NCBI RefSeq assembly: GCF_018831695.1
Contig: NC_056709.1
Location: 20,941,612-21,005,611 of the forward strand
DNA length: 64,000 bases
Direction of reading: 5' to 3'
DNA from: Puntigrus tetrazona
Lineage: Eukaryota > Chordata > Actinopteri > Cypriniformes > Cyprinidae
Both the position numbers and the translations under genes were made by a program. Position 1 is the first letter of the stretch. Every line of letters begins with the position of its first letter. The notes under the pieces are model-generated. The model saw only the letters and a list, made by a program, of their open reading frames with translations. It was not told the origin of the DNA and made no database searches. Below, piece by piece: positions 48,241 to 59,480 of the stretch.

Positions 48241-49789
48241 ACAGATATTTTTTTTTTATCAGTATAGTAGCCTAATATGTAGCCCTTGTTAATATTATTA
48301 TTACTGTTTTGCCACAATTACCAGTTAGTATTCCTGTTGTTATCTTTGGGTTATAATCGCCAGAAATATTTATACTTTTTATAACTAATGATGATGAATA
48401 TGCACAGCTGTGCTCAAGCGTGTCCTTGGTCCTGCCATTTTAACCATTAACAGTTTCAGAAACACTGATTGCTACTTCTTTTTGAGAGGGTCACGTAAGG
48501 TGAAAGTAAATCTGAGAGTTCCCACAGACAGCCGAATTGATAACATCCAGTCAACCAGAGTGCAACAAACACTGGCCCGTCTATTATCAACAGGTTGTGC
48601 TATACTCAGTCCTTGTAGGTGCACCCACATAAAATACGTATAATGTTTCCAAGTCTTTACTTTTCTTTTCTTAGGACGCGGTGGAAGACCTGCTATCCAG
48701 GGGCTCCCCCCTCACGCCACTGTGGCAATTACACCTTCAGATGTGCAGCTTTTTTCTTTCTTTTTTTCCCTCTCTTTTTTTTTTTTTTTTTTTTTTTTTT
48801 GACAGTACAGGCAGAGATGAATCTGATTGGATAAAGCCCGAAAACACCTACTGTCCATTATGAGACGGTTGCCATGCGGTTTGGGCTTTTCCTTCATTAA
48901 GGCCTCGGCACAAATTTTTCATTTTCTGGTGTAAATGCACAATGAACATAGTTTAGCTTTATAAATATTACACAGAGGAAATTGAGGTTGTCACAGTCAC
49001 TGTATTTCGGTAATAAGGTTTTGAGACAAAAGTCCAATGGCACAAATGTGTTTCTCTTGCACTAATTTTATTTGTTCTAAAATTAGGCCTACAGCAGATT
49101 TTTAATGAATTTTGTCCACCAAACTATATCATTACCTTTGCTGTAGCTATTGAATAATCACTATATAATCAAGGCAAGATCAGTAGACTGAACTATATAA
49201 TTGAAAGGCAGAGAATTTAACACATTTGTCAGAGAGGTTTGCTGTTTTTATGTTATCTATTACATTGCTGTTATTTTGTTGTTTGTGTGTGTGTTTTTTA
49301 TAATTGATGGATTAATTGTTCAATTTAATTTGATATTTAAAAGTGTATTTAATAAACTGTATTTTTTCGAGCCGTAATGTTAAAATCTTTTGAGTTAATT
49401 CTAATAAAAGTCTTTACAGTTTGTGCCTGAGCATAAAATATACATTAAGTCTATGCAATGGTTTAGTCGATTACAGAAGAATGGAGCTAGTCTTTTTGCT
49501 ACATTCACTCTGTTACAAATTACCGATTAAGATGAGCATAGCACATTTGTATAACATCATTGATATTTTTATAAATAATATATATGCATTGCTAACAACC
49601 TACGAGTTACTTAATCAGTTTTGCAGGAGTGCTTCTTAGACAGCCATAATCTTAGCTGATTTTATATTGGTGTTTATATGGCGTATTACTTGTATTTTAT
49701 GAGGCCGTTTAGTTTCACAACACCGCCGTGTGTATTTCACGTTCAACAACACAGAGGAGGATCCTCCACGCCGCCTTTGTTTGCCTCCA
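48241..49789. other. Intergenic DNA upstream of fam83d
   Basis: AT-rich, with a 26-bp T run at 48775-48800. No coding exon is seen; frames of up to 77 codons here look random. Confidence 0.5.
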
Positions 49790-50001
49790 AATTCAAACTC
49801 TCGGCCAATAAACGCAGGGCACATTAACCAATGGCGTTCTTACTTGCCGGTCACGTGACGCCACAACTTGACTGGCAACAACGCGGCGACCAATGGCCGT
49901 CCGGCGGTGGGCTGGGACCTCTGACAGTACAGGACACAGGTGTTAATAGAGAGTGTAGTATTCGTCTCAGGAGACGTTAGAGCGATTAATAAACTTTCGT
50001 T
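49790..50001 (+). promoter_or_regulatory. fam83d promoter with three CCAAT boxes and an E-box
   Basis: CCAAT boxes at 49805-49809, 49828-49832 and 49890-49894, with a CACGTG E-box at 49852-49857 inside the near-palindrome GGTCACGTGAC. The start codon is at 50002. Multiple CCAAT boxes bound by NF-Y are a known hallmark of G2/M genes, which fits the mitotic role of FAM83D. No TATA box is seen. Confidence 0.6.
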
Positions 50002-50667
50002 ATGGCGCTTTCCCAGTGTCTTGAAGATTCGCCGGGCTGGCGTACGCCGAGGACAGGCCAAGACCTGAACTTGAAAGAGCTTTACAACGAGAGACACCGA
50101 CTCGCTCTGGAGGAGCTGGTCGCCGGCGGAGTCGAAGCCTTCACGGGGTTCCTGCAGAAAGAGCGGATCCCTAACTTTCTCTCGGGCGAAGAGATCAGGC
50201 GCATCTCCCGCGCTGCTGTAGTGCCCGGATCGCTCTCTTTGAACGGGGACGATTCTCATTTGGACCACTCTGGCACACTGGACTGCTCATCTGTCACTTA
50301 CTTTCCCGACATCTCAGATATTGAGCCTCCGGTTTTAGAGATGGGCTGGCCTGCGTTCACCGCGGGCTCTTTCCGTGGAGTAACACGCGCCGTCGCCTAC
50401 TTCCAGCCGAGTTATGGAGAGTGCATTTATAGTTGCAAAGAAGCGGCCAGGAGGATGATAAAAAATGCGAAAGAGGTATTTCTCAGGCCCAAAAAAAGTA
50501 TACGTAAATGGACATGGCACTGGTGATTAATTTATCTGTAGCAATAATTCATCCGTTCCTCCCTGTGATGAACATCACTGTGAATAACGTACCGTTCTAA
50601 AGCAACCTTTTAAAAATAGTGCCTCAATGACAAGCAAAAAATGTAATCATTACTATCGACGCATCTA

Positions 50668-50758
<91 letters not shown>

Positions 50759-53700
50759 CTTTTCTGTTACTGGTATTCGTTCTTAAATTACTAGTATGTA
50801 ATTCAATAGTGACATTTTTACATTTTACTATTTAATAGATACTGGTACTTATTCCAAAAGAGACTAACGTTAGTTCATTTCAGTAGGGTGACATTACTGC
50901 TTGTCATTATCTAAACTCTTTCACTGTAATCTAAAACACAATTTATATTTACCTGATTTATTCTGTGTAGATTTGGTTTAGTATATCCAAGGAGTGTGTA
51001 TTCTAGTTGTTATTTTTAGTAGTAATTGTTGTTTCTTCTTTTTAAACAGATATTTATTAGGCAGTAGTCTATCTACTAAAAACTAATGAAACGCCTGTAT
51101 TTGTTAAATTAATAATTAAAAGTAAAATTTAGAAGTATTACTTAAATATCACAGCACCTTCATTTTGTTATTTTTTTTTTTTTAGTTACTGTCACCAAGC
51201 TGGGAAATTCCCAGTTGAAAATTTTAAGAGGTGAAAAGAGTAACAATGAATTCAAGATTATGATGATTTAGAAATCTCTTATTTCGGTTTTGTTAATAAA
51301 AACAAAATCAGCCTTTTTAGGTAAGGCAAGGGTATGCGTGTGTGACTTATTCAAATTAGTGCTCTGTATCTTGCATGTGGAATGTTAAGAATGCACAGAA
51401 GCGTCTATCACACTGAACTGTTACCTCCAAGGGTCTGAACCTGGAGGTGCCACGACAGGCTCCTCGGTCCTTCAGATGAAGGGGGTTTGGAGCTGAATGT
51501 ATTGAGGTTATACCTGCAGGCACCCTGGATCTGTTCCAGCTTGCATGTACTTAAAAACCAAACGTAATAAGAAATCATCAAGGTGTGTAGCCAGCGGCTG
51601 TGCAGTCATGACACTCATACGAATGAGCTAGAACGTCGAGTTCAGTGATGCTGAAGCTCTAAGATGTTCATTAGTTTCCCACCTTGTTTAGCCAAACTAT
51701 ACTCAGTTGCATAAAGAATTGTTTACTGCTGTTAATTTCTCATTAATCAGACATTATTTTTATCCTTAGGTGATTGCTATTGTGACAGACTCCTTGACAG
51801 ACCTGGACATCTTCCAAGACCTTCAGGAAGCTTGCACGCGCCGCAGAGTTCCTGTGTATATTCTTTTAGACCAGTCTTCTGTTCCTTCGTTCTTACAGAT
51901 GTGTAAAAACCTTCGTGTACAGCTGGATGAACTGCTGGTATGAGTTCTTCGTGCTGATATTAATGTTGTTTTTATATTTAATGGTATTAGTGTTTTTAAT
52001 TGAATTTTAAAACGTGTTTTGTTTTATTTGTGAAGCAAATGAAGGTACGAAGCATAACAGGTTCTACCTACTACATGAGATCAGGAGCTCGGATCACTGG
52101 AAAGGTTCATGAGCGTTTCATGCTGATTGATGGAAACAGAGTGGCCACAGGTTCATATAGGTAATAAAGACCCCTCTTTCACAACATCTTGAAGCTACAG
52201 TCCGTATCGTTTTTTGGTGAAACATTATGTCAGTGTTCAAAACTATCACTTAGTTTAGTCAGTTTTCTAATTTGAGTCGTAGGGGTAGGTTTTCGTAGGA
52301 CATTGAAGAATGGCACTGCGTCGTTACGTCACGTCTGTAAACAAAAAGAAGTCGTGCACGAGGATGCTGCATCGCTTATAGCTTTTACTCACAGTAGCTA
52401 GAATAATTAAGAGTTAAAAAAATTATTTTGATGTCGGATTGTAATCCAGAAAGGATTATATGAAGCGCATGAATGAAATTAAATTATACTCCAGTTTTAA
52501 ATTTGCTTCTGATTACAGATAGCCTGGGTTCACACAAGATTTGAATTTTAAAGACAACCAGTTTGAAGGGGGCATGGGTAGTTTTTTTATATGTATGAAA
52601 TATGAAATTTGAATAATGTGACAATTAGAGATTCTGTACAGGAATTGAAAGCTGCATGCTAATACAATCCATACTCATAGTCATGCAATGCGGATGCTGT
52701 TAACATTAATAATTTCAGAATAATGTATAACAATAATAATAATTTGCACAGTTTGACGTAGGGCTGGTCGTAGCAAGTAATGCATTTTGTAAACGCACTA
52801 GTGTAAACAGGACCTCTGCAAAATATTACACTTAATATACTTTTTTAAATAATAAAGTTATAATTACATAATACTTCTACTTTAAATTGACCTTTTTAAT
52901 AAACAATGGTGGCCGTCATAAAAACTTGACGGATTTATTTAAATATAAATGAAACATTGAAGGACAGTAAAAATGCATAATATGTTAATAATATTTAGCA
53001 AAATGCCCCTCTCTACAAGTCTGTTTTTCTATCTGAGTTTATGGTCACCGAATATTCTGAGATAAATGTGAACCTATAACGTTATAGAAGACTTAGGATG
53101 TCTTTGCACGGTTGAAACACTGAGCAATTACATGAGACAGGATACAGACTGTAAAGTTGTTCTCTTTCTTTTAACTTGCCTTCAGATGTTTAGTCGTGTT
53201 TATTTTGTGCTAAACTGGTATTAATGTTGATGCTCTTTAAAAAGGCTAGGCTATCGTTCCGTAAAATGAGAATTGACTAATATCGAGATATCAGTATTTT
53301 TTTTACCCAGTCCTACTTTGATGTGATATGAGCTAATTGATCACCGTTGGTAGCATAATTTATCGTGATACTTTTTTCCTCAGCTGGTCAAAATAACCAT
53401 GGCAGACATGTTACTTACTTGTTCAGGGGACGATATATGGTGAGAATTCATGTTTAGATCATATATTGCGATATGTAAGCTAGAATCTGTGATTACTAAG
53501 TACAGGATTCAGTCCAGTGCAGGGCTAGAGATGAGCCAGAGTACAAACCCACTCAATTCCAGGTTTTCAAGCAGAGATGGCGACATAAAGATACAAAACG
53601 TACGGACTGCAGCTTTAATGGAATAAAGGTGAAAATTGTTGTTCCAAAACTGTACGACTTCTGCGCAACGCAAGAGCAGATATTTAGAAAAATGACTATG

Positions 53701-54791
53701 GACTAAAATGTTCTGTTTTCTATTTTGCAAGTGTGTCTCCTTTCAGACAATGTAGAACAATTATATAGAAATGATGTATTTTGTTACATTAAATGAAATG
53801 TCAGACAATCGGTGCATAATAGTTATGACTCCAGTTCTATTCATACATTTCCTATTTATTTTGGCACATTTTTATCTACAGGTTTAACTGGACAGATGGC
53901 AAACTAAACAGCAGCAACCTTATCGAATTATCTGGCCAGATAACCGAGAAATTTGACGAAGAGTTCCGCATCCTCTATGCCCAGTCCCTGCCACTGCCAG
54001 CGAATACAAGAGCTCCCTCTAGTGCCAGAAGCAGCACTTTATATGACCATCTTGTCCTCAAACCACCTGGAACGCCTCCCTCCTACTTGGCACGAACAAC
54101 AAAGGCTCAACCAGAATGTCTGACGAGCACTCCAGCCAGACTTCATACCCTAGAGATCCGACAGATGAATAAAGACACTGAAGATCGAGACAGAAAGAGT
54201 AACCCAGTTTCTGATACTTCCACTCTAGGTGAGGACTGGATCGAACAAGAGCTCAGAGAGGAAGCTCTCGCCTCGGATGACCCCCCTCTCTTGCCAACAA
54301 CGAATGTTACTACTCAGACTCAGACAGTCGATGGGACGATCTCTTCGCCTGCACCTTCCTTTGACATTTCAACACAAACCGCCTGCCAAACAGCAGACGT
54401 GAGCGTGCAAACATGTGCTGACAACGGCGCGCTTAAATCGAAAACCTCGTCCAGCAGCAACAAGATCAACCCCAAAACTTCATCCGCTTGCAATCTACAA
54501 GAGGTGGACTGTCACCCACCTGTCTGTCTTGCCCCGCAAGAGCTCAACCTGAGGGAGTGCTTCCTCAAGATCACCAAAGAGAGACAGCACCACTACAGCT
54601 CCATTCGCTCCAAACTCGACCACATGGTGACACTGCTTTCTCACAGGAGGGAACTAGTGGACCTCACTAACCTGACGCTGGGGCCCGGCCTGCACAGAGG
54701 TCACAAGGGTCAGCAGGAGGGCAGGCAGGCTCACGGTGCAATCGACAACGTGATTATGGGGACTTGGCCCAGGTCGAGATGTCTGCAGTAA
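50002..54791 (+). CDS. fam83d: FAM83D (CHICA) mitotic spindle scaffold
   Basis: FAM83D recruits casein kinase 1 alpha and the chromokinesin KID to the spindle (known). Four exons (50002-50475, 51770-51937, 52036-52160, 53882-54791) with GT-AG introns and consistent phases give 558 aa. The family DUF1669 domain fills about 1-300: LALEELVAGG near the N-terminus, the YFPDISDIEPPVLEMGWPAF-type block, and the phospholipase-D-like HERFMLIDG with GSYRF. The casein-kinase-binding FDEEF lies at F280/F284. The tail is low-complexity and carries several TQT motifs (TTQTQT, STQT, and the variant SVQT), the core of dynein light chain LC8 sites. It ends with the family patch LNLRECFLKITKERQHHYSSI. In the PLD-like motif the usual lysine is arginine, but the family is not a lipase. 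The gene looks intact. Confidence 0.96.
50671..50755. repeat. (TA)n microsatellite in fam83d intron 1
   Basis: An uninterrupted TA run of about 85 bp. The rest of intron 1 (50476-51769) shows no other exon or recognisable element. Confidence 0.97.
52189..53618. mobile_element. Nonautonomous DNA element with terminal inverted repeats in fam83d intron 3
   Basis: The left end (about 52189-52212) reads TTGAAGCTACAGTCCGTATC. The right end (about 53594-53618), reverse-complemented, reads TTAAAGCTGCAGTCCGTACG. About 17 of the first 20 positions agree in inverted orientation. I recall AAGCTGCAGTCCGTA as the end of a common cyprinid transposon family. The roughly 1.4 kb interior has no transposase-like open frame. 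Target-site duplication is not obvious. It accounts for most of intron 3 (52161-53881). Confidence 0.6.
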
Positions 54792-55370
54792 CGTGAACAC
54801 AGGAGAACAGCGCCGGTGGTGGTCTGCTATGCTTTAGTACAGCACTTTTACCAATCGGAACAAAGCTTGTAGATTCATCAGGAAAATAGTTTGAATGATT
54901 TGTATGCAATATATAAAAGACAAATGTGCAAAGATACTGATTTTCTTTTTCTGAACTTGAATTGTACTCATTGCATTTGATGGGTAATCATTAGCAGTCT
55001 TTATATACTGTGGTTGGATGAACTAAAGTACTTTTCTTTTCGGTGATGGCCTATTTTGAAATCCACTTTGTCTGTATTTGGTTGTCTGTTTATTTCTGTG
55101 TTGTTTAAAGTTGTGGAGTTATGACAGTGACCTCCTTTGTAACACTATTACTTTTATATTCATATATTGCAAAAAAATCCCAAAACAATAGTCACTCGTG
55201 ATTATGTGTTTGATGTGCCTTGGATGATGTTAGAGAAAGGAATGAATCAAAACGGTTGTACTAAATTGGAAATGTTTGGTACTTTGACTATGCTTGAGGC
55301 ATTTGAATATTTATTTCACCAAAGATGGTGGGGGGAAAAACAGTTCATTGTTTAATGATTGCCTCATTTT

Positions 55371-55376
55371 AATAAA
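55371..55376 (+). terminator. Poly(A) signal of fam83d
   Basis: AATAAA in CATTTTAATAAAACTC, 580 bp beyond the stop codon, followed by a GT-rich stretch (TTTGTTTGGAGATGTTTTGTG) 20-40 bp downstream. Confidence 0.7.
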
Positions 55377-57570
55377 ACTCTTCATTTGATGAACAATTTG
55401 TTTGGAGATGTTTTGTGGGGATGTGGAATGTAACAGTTATTTATAAAGGCTCCCTTAGTATTAAATTAGTCTTATATACAGGAGTCTCATGTTAACATAT
55501 TCTTATACATATTATTTAGTTTAATATTTCAAAAGGTTAGGGTCAGCAATTACTTTAATTTTTAACATGTTTCTATTGCATTAGGAACCTTGAAATTATT
55601 GTATTTCCCAATAATATTTTACTTTATTTTGATCAAATTAATTATTGGAAAAGCACAAGACACTTCATACAAAAACCTTAGTCTTTTTAGGCACCTTTAA
55701 ACGTTGCATATGTACAGTAAGTAGTTACTGACTAGCATGCCTATGTTAAAAGGGAGTTTTGATTGGGTTATGTTTTATGATTGATATGCACAAGGGCTGC
55801 ACTAATCATCTGGACATTTAACTATTAAGGACCGTGTTGCAAATTGTATTTGTTGTATTAACAATGAGGGTGAATTCGGGCCATTCTTCTCAGTAAAAAA
55901 AAACTGACCCAATTTCCAAAACTTGAATATACATTAAAAAAACTAAATACATAAAATGAATAAGTAATGTGTAAGATCCTGCACCATATCTAGGCCATTG
56001 TAAAAAAAAATAAGCAAATTTGCGACGGATCATACGAGCTCCTTTGTTCAGATGTTCTTGTTTCCATCGAATCACTTAAATTCGAAAATTTAAGTAGGCC
56101 TACATTTTAAAACTCGACAACCTCATTTAAACCATTGTGCAGGTCATTTGTATTAAATGCATTTTCACCAGTGTTTTGGCGCGTAGCCTACTTCAGGAGC
56201 ACACCGTATTTAAGAGTATTTTAACGGATATGCATGAAACCGACTCGCTGCAGAGTTACTTAGGCAGAATTAAAAAATAAATAAATAAATAAACAGTCGT
56301 CCTTATTTTAGGTCAGTAACTGTGTGTTCACAGCGTTCACAGAACGAGGAATTCTGGGAAGTCTGTCCTTATGTCACACAAGCAATAGATCTCTGTAAAC
56401 CACAGAGGGCGCCAGCAACTCACTTCATAAGACTGATGACTCCGACAACGTTGTCGAAAATATACATACATTTTACAATGTTAGAAAGATTTCTGTTTCA
56501 ATTCAATGCTTTTTTTTTCTTCTTTCATTTTCTATTAATTCAAGAACCATAAAAAAAAAAAAAAAATTTACTCAACACAACCATTTTCAACAAGTAATCA
56601 TAATTATACGTCTGAAGAGCAAATCACAATATTAAAATGATTTTCAAAGGTAAAAGTTTTACTATTACTGAAAAAAAAGTAAAACATTGTAAATCAAATA
56701 TCACAATGTGACTGTTTTAACTGTATTTTTGATCAAATTATTGCAGCTTTACACAGTTAAAACAAATCTTAAGTGGCCTCAGCCTTTGAAGGGTTCTTTA
56801 TGGGTTTTTTTTCCTGCACACTGTTTTACAGGATCAGTCTCTTATTGATTTCTAGAACATTTTAAAGATTCATGCGTACCGCCTCACAGCTTAAGTGTCA
56901 AAATACTGCTTAGTTGTGTGTTGTTTGCTGTAAAATCCACACGGGTTGTTGATGTGAAATGCAATTACGTTTTAACATGAAAAAGTTGCTTTTTAAAAAT
57001 TAATAAACATCACAAAAATATATATTTAACATAGAATTCGGGCAATGAAGGCTTTAATTAACACTCAGAACAAATTCAGAAGCTGTTTACTATCTTGAAT
57101 TTTTATACGTTCAAAAGCCACCCCTGAGCTTTACTATTAATAGCTTGATTAAACAGAACAACAAGTGATTGTTGGCGGTTAATTATTTATCTTGTTTTCA
57201 TGTTTTGAGCCACAGCCTCCCCCTCAGGTACAGCTCAATGACTGTCCAATGATCACAGCTTTAATCACTCCTCTTGAGTAATGAAACCCACTTGTGGTTC
57301 TTAAAACGCAGTTGTTGCTACTAAATGTATAGCACATATTTAATCATGTTTAATTTCTCTACCTAAACCCAAACAAGTAGGTGCATAAATATAGGGGAAT
57401 CTATAAATTACACAAGCAATTATGATCTTTTATACGTTAAAATGATTTTCAAAGTTCCTACTTAAGTTAATGTAGTGATGGGGTAAGAAAAATAAACTTA
57501 ATTCAATTGAAAAATCAAAAATCAAGACTTAATATGTTATCTTTTAGATATCTTATTATATATACATACA

Positions 57571-57573
<3 letters not shown>
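55377..57573. other. Intergenic region downstream of fam83d
   Basis: AT-rich DNA with A and T runs (about 56509-56525 and 56551-56566). No coding exon, RNA gene or recognisable repeat family found. Confidence 0.5.
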
Positions 57574-57615
<42 letters not shown>

Positions 57616-57732
57616 GTGCTGTCAAATGATTAATTGTGATTAATCACACCCAAAATAAGAAAAATTAAATGAATAAAAAAGTTCTTGTTTATATATATGT
57701 TTATACTGTTATATACTGTGTATATTATATAT

Positions 57733-57777
<45 letters not shown>

Positions 57778-57930
57778 TAGATATGGATACATATATAGGT
57801 TATTTTATATATTAAATTTATATATAATATCTAGTATATATAAATATATAGTAAACATACATATATTATGTAAACAAAAACTTTGATTTTGGATGCAATT
57901 AATTGTGATTAATAATTTTACAGCACTAAT

Positions 57931-57985
<55 letters not shown>
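57574..57985. repeat. Palindromic-ended MITE flanked by (CA)n and (TA)n
   Basis: A (CA)n run (57574-57614) leads directly into AGTGCTGTCAAATGATTAAT (57615). The mirror end, reverse-complemented from 57927, reads AGTGCTGTAAAATTATTAAT. Each end continues with a GATTAAT-type palindrome and ACCCAAAAT or GCATCCAAAAT. The interior is AT-rich with (TA)n. I recognise the ends as a widespread cyprinid short element. On the right it is bordered by further (CA)n and (TA)n up to 57985. Confidence 0.7.
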
Positions 57986-57989
<4 letters not shown>

Positions 57990-59438
57990 CAGTTTTATTT
58001 TCAAGTAAATGCATTTTGAATTAGGGATGCTTAGATTTTTGTACTTAAAAAGTTTTTATTTTTTATAAGTGGAACATAAAGAAATATATTTTGAAGACTT
58101 TTTTTGTCTGTCAAACTAAAGTATAATCAACACTAAACCTCACTCACTTTTATTGTATGGACCAAAAAACAAGAGAGGGATTTTTCCAACAACAACAAAA
58201 AAAAAAACTGTGTGTGTTTCACACAACACGAAGAGGAGTAAATGATTTTTTGTCTGAACTGTCACTTTTAGGATTTCAACAATTGTATGCTGAGCATGAA
58301 CAGAAATGCCTACAGAAACAGATGCAAGCAACTCATTGCAAGATGTTTGCTCGGTGGAAAAACTTTACTCGGGACGAGTGTAGAAAGTGTTGTAGGCTGC
58401 CGGCAAGTTCTCTTACCATTTTAAAAGGGATATCGGACAAACTTGGTCACACATGGGTGTATATCCATCCCTAACACAGGTCTGTGTCATCCCAATTAAA
58501 CCAGACTTCGCAAGTGGAGAGACCTTTAGTTACCTGACTGCCCTCGTCAGCTCTTCTGCCCCTCACTGGGCTCTGGTAAACATCTGACTTTCCATCAAGA
58601 AGAGACTAGTACAGTCACCATCTGGAGGAGGGTGTTTGGCCCGAGGATACAAAACAATGACATGAAAATACAAGTCAGGGGAAAACAATGTGATGACGCG
58701 TGCCAAAACGGCTCGGCCGACTCTTCTGTAGTTTTCGGGAGAGATTTCGGTTTCAACGCCCCCGCTCCTATTTTCGGCCTTCAAATGATGATGACACACG
58801 GTTGTTTTCAATCCCTGCGGATCCGGCGGAGCGCAGCGTGTTGGAGTTGATGGCGTGTGTAAACTTTTCCGCTCGCTCCCCGGCGTGACCCGTTCTTGCC
58901 CTTTGTTTCGTATCTTCCCCTAGTACATTTCGAGCTGGCGGGCTGATTTCAGACCGTTCCTTTGACCAAAAAGAACGGAGATAAATAACCCGAGTGCTAT
59001 TTGTCAGTGTTTTAGCTTCATGACCTTGGTTCACACCCTCTCAGCGCATGAGTAATACAAGCCACATTATAGTAACTGCTGTCAGTGAAGGTAACCACCG
59101 CCGCTACTTCTAGATGTGTGTGTCAGCACCACTGCCGAAGCGTGCTATTAATAGAAGCCACAGTGTGTCTCAGGTGAAAGCAGTCTTTGTGTCCTGTGGT
59201 CTTTGCTGTGTGGGCTGAGCGTGTGGCTTGGGGAAGGTGACAGGTGCAGCTCTGTGCTCAGGCCAGCTCATCTGTTTTGCACTTTTGTCTTTGTAATGCA
59301 GAAACAACACAGAGCTCCTTGGCGAAAAAATTGTAGGAAAAGTTCGAAGTGGATTATGCACAGCGCACCTTTTTTGCGAGCTGCTTTTACACTTGGATGA
59401 CCTTTTTCTTTCGTCAAACACTCACATTTATCACTACT
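57986..59438. other. Intergenic DNA with a CpG-containing island
   Basis: From about 58130 to 58270 the sequence faintly resembles a decayed MITE end (GGAGTAAATGATTTTTTGTC). From about 58680 to 59170 base composition is balanced and CG dinucleotides are frequent (GACGCGTG, GGCTCGGCCGAC, GGATCCGGCGGAGCGCAGCG). I find no splice-supported open frame there, so it may be regulatory DNA or an exon of an untranslated RNA. Confidence 0.35.
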
Positions 59439-59480
59439 AGTGCTGTCCAACGATTCGTCGCGATTAATCGCTTCCAAAAT
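59439..59480. repeat. Solo end of the same MITE family
   Basis: AGTGCTGTCCAACGATTCGT continues into a perfect CGATTAATCG palindrome and TTCCAAAAT, matching the ends of the element at 57615-57927. No partner end was found nearby. Confidence 0.6.

Noticed and set aside
52141..54070. fam83d as a phospholipase D
   Set aside because: The PLD-like HxK motif is altered (HER) and the family is known as a kinase scaffold, not an active lipase.
58157..58474. 105-codon frame near 58.2 kb
   Set aside because: Begins in a region resembling a decayed MITE end, has an A-rich lysine run, and no neighbouring exons.
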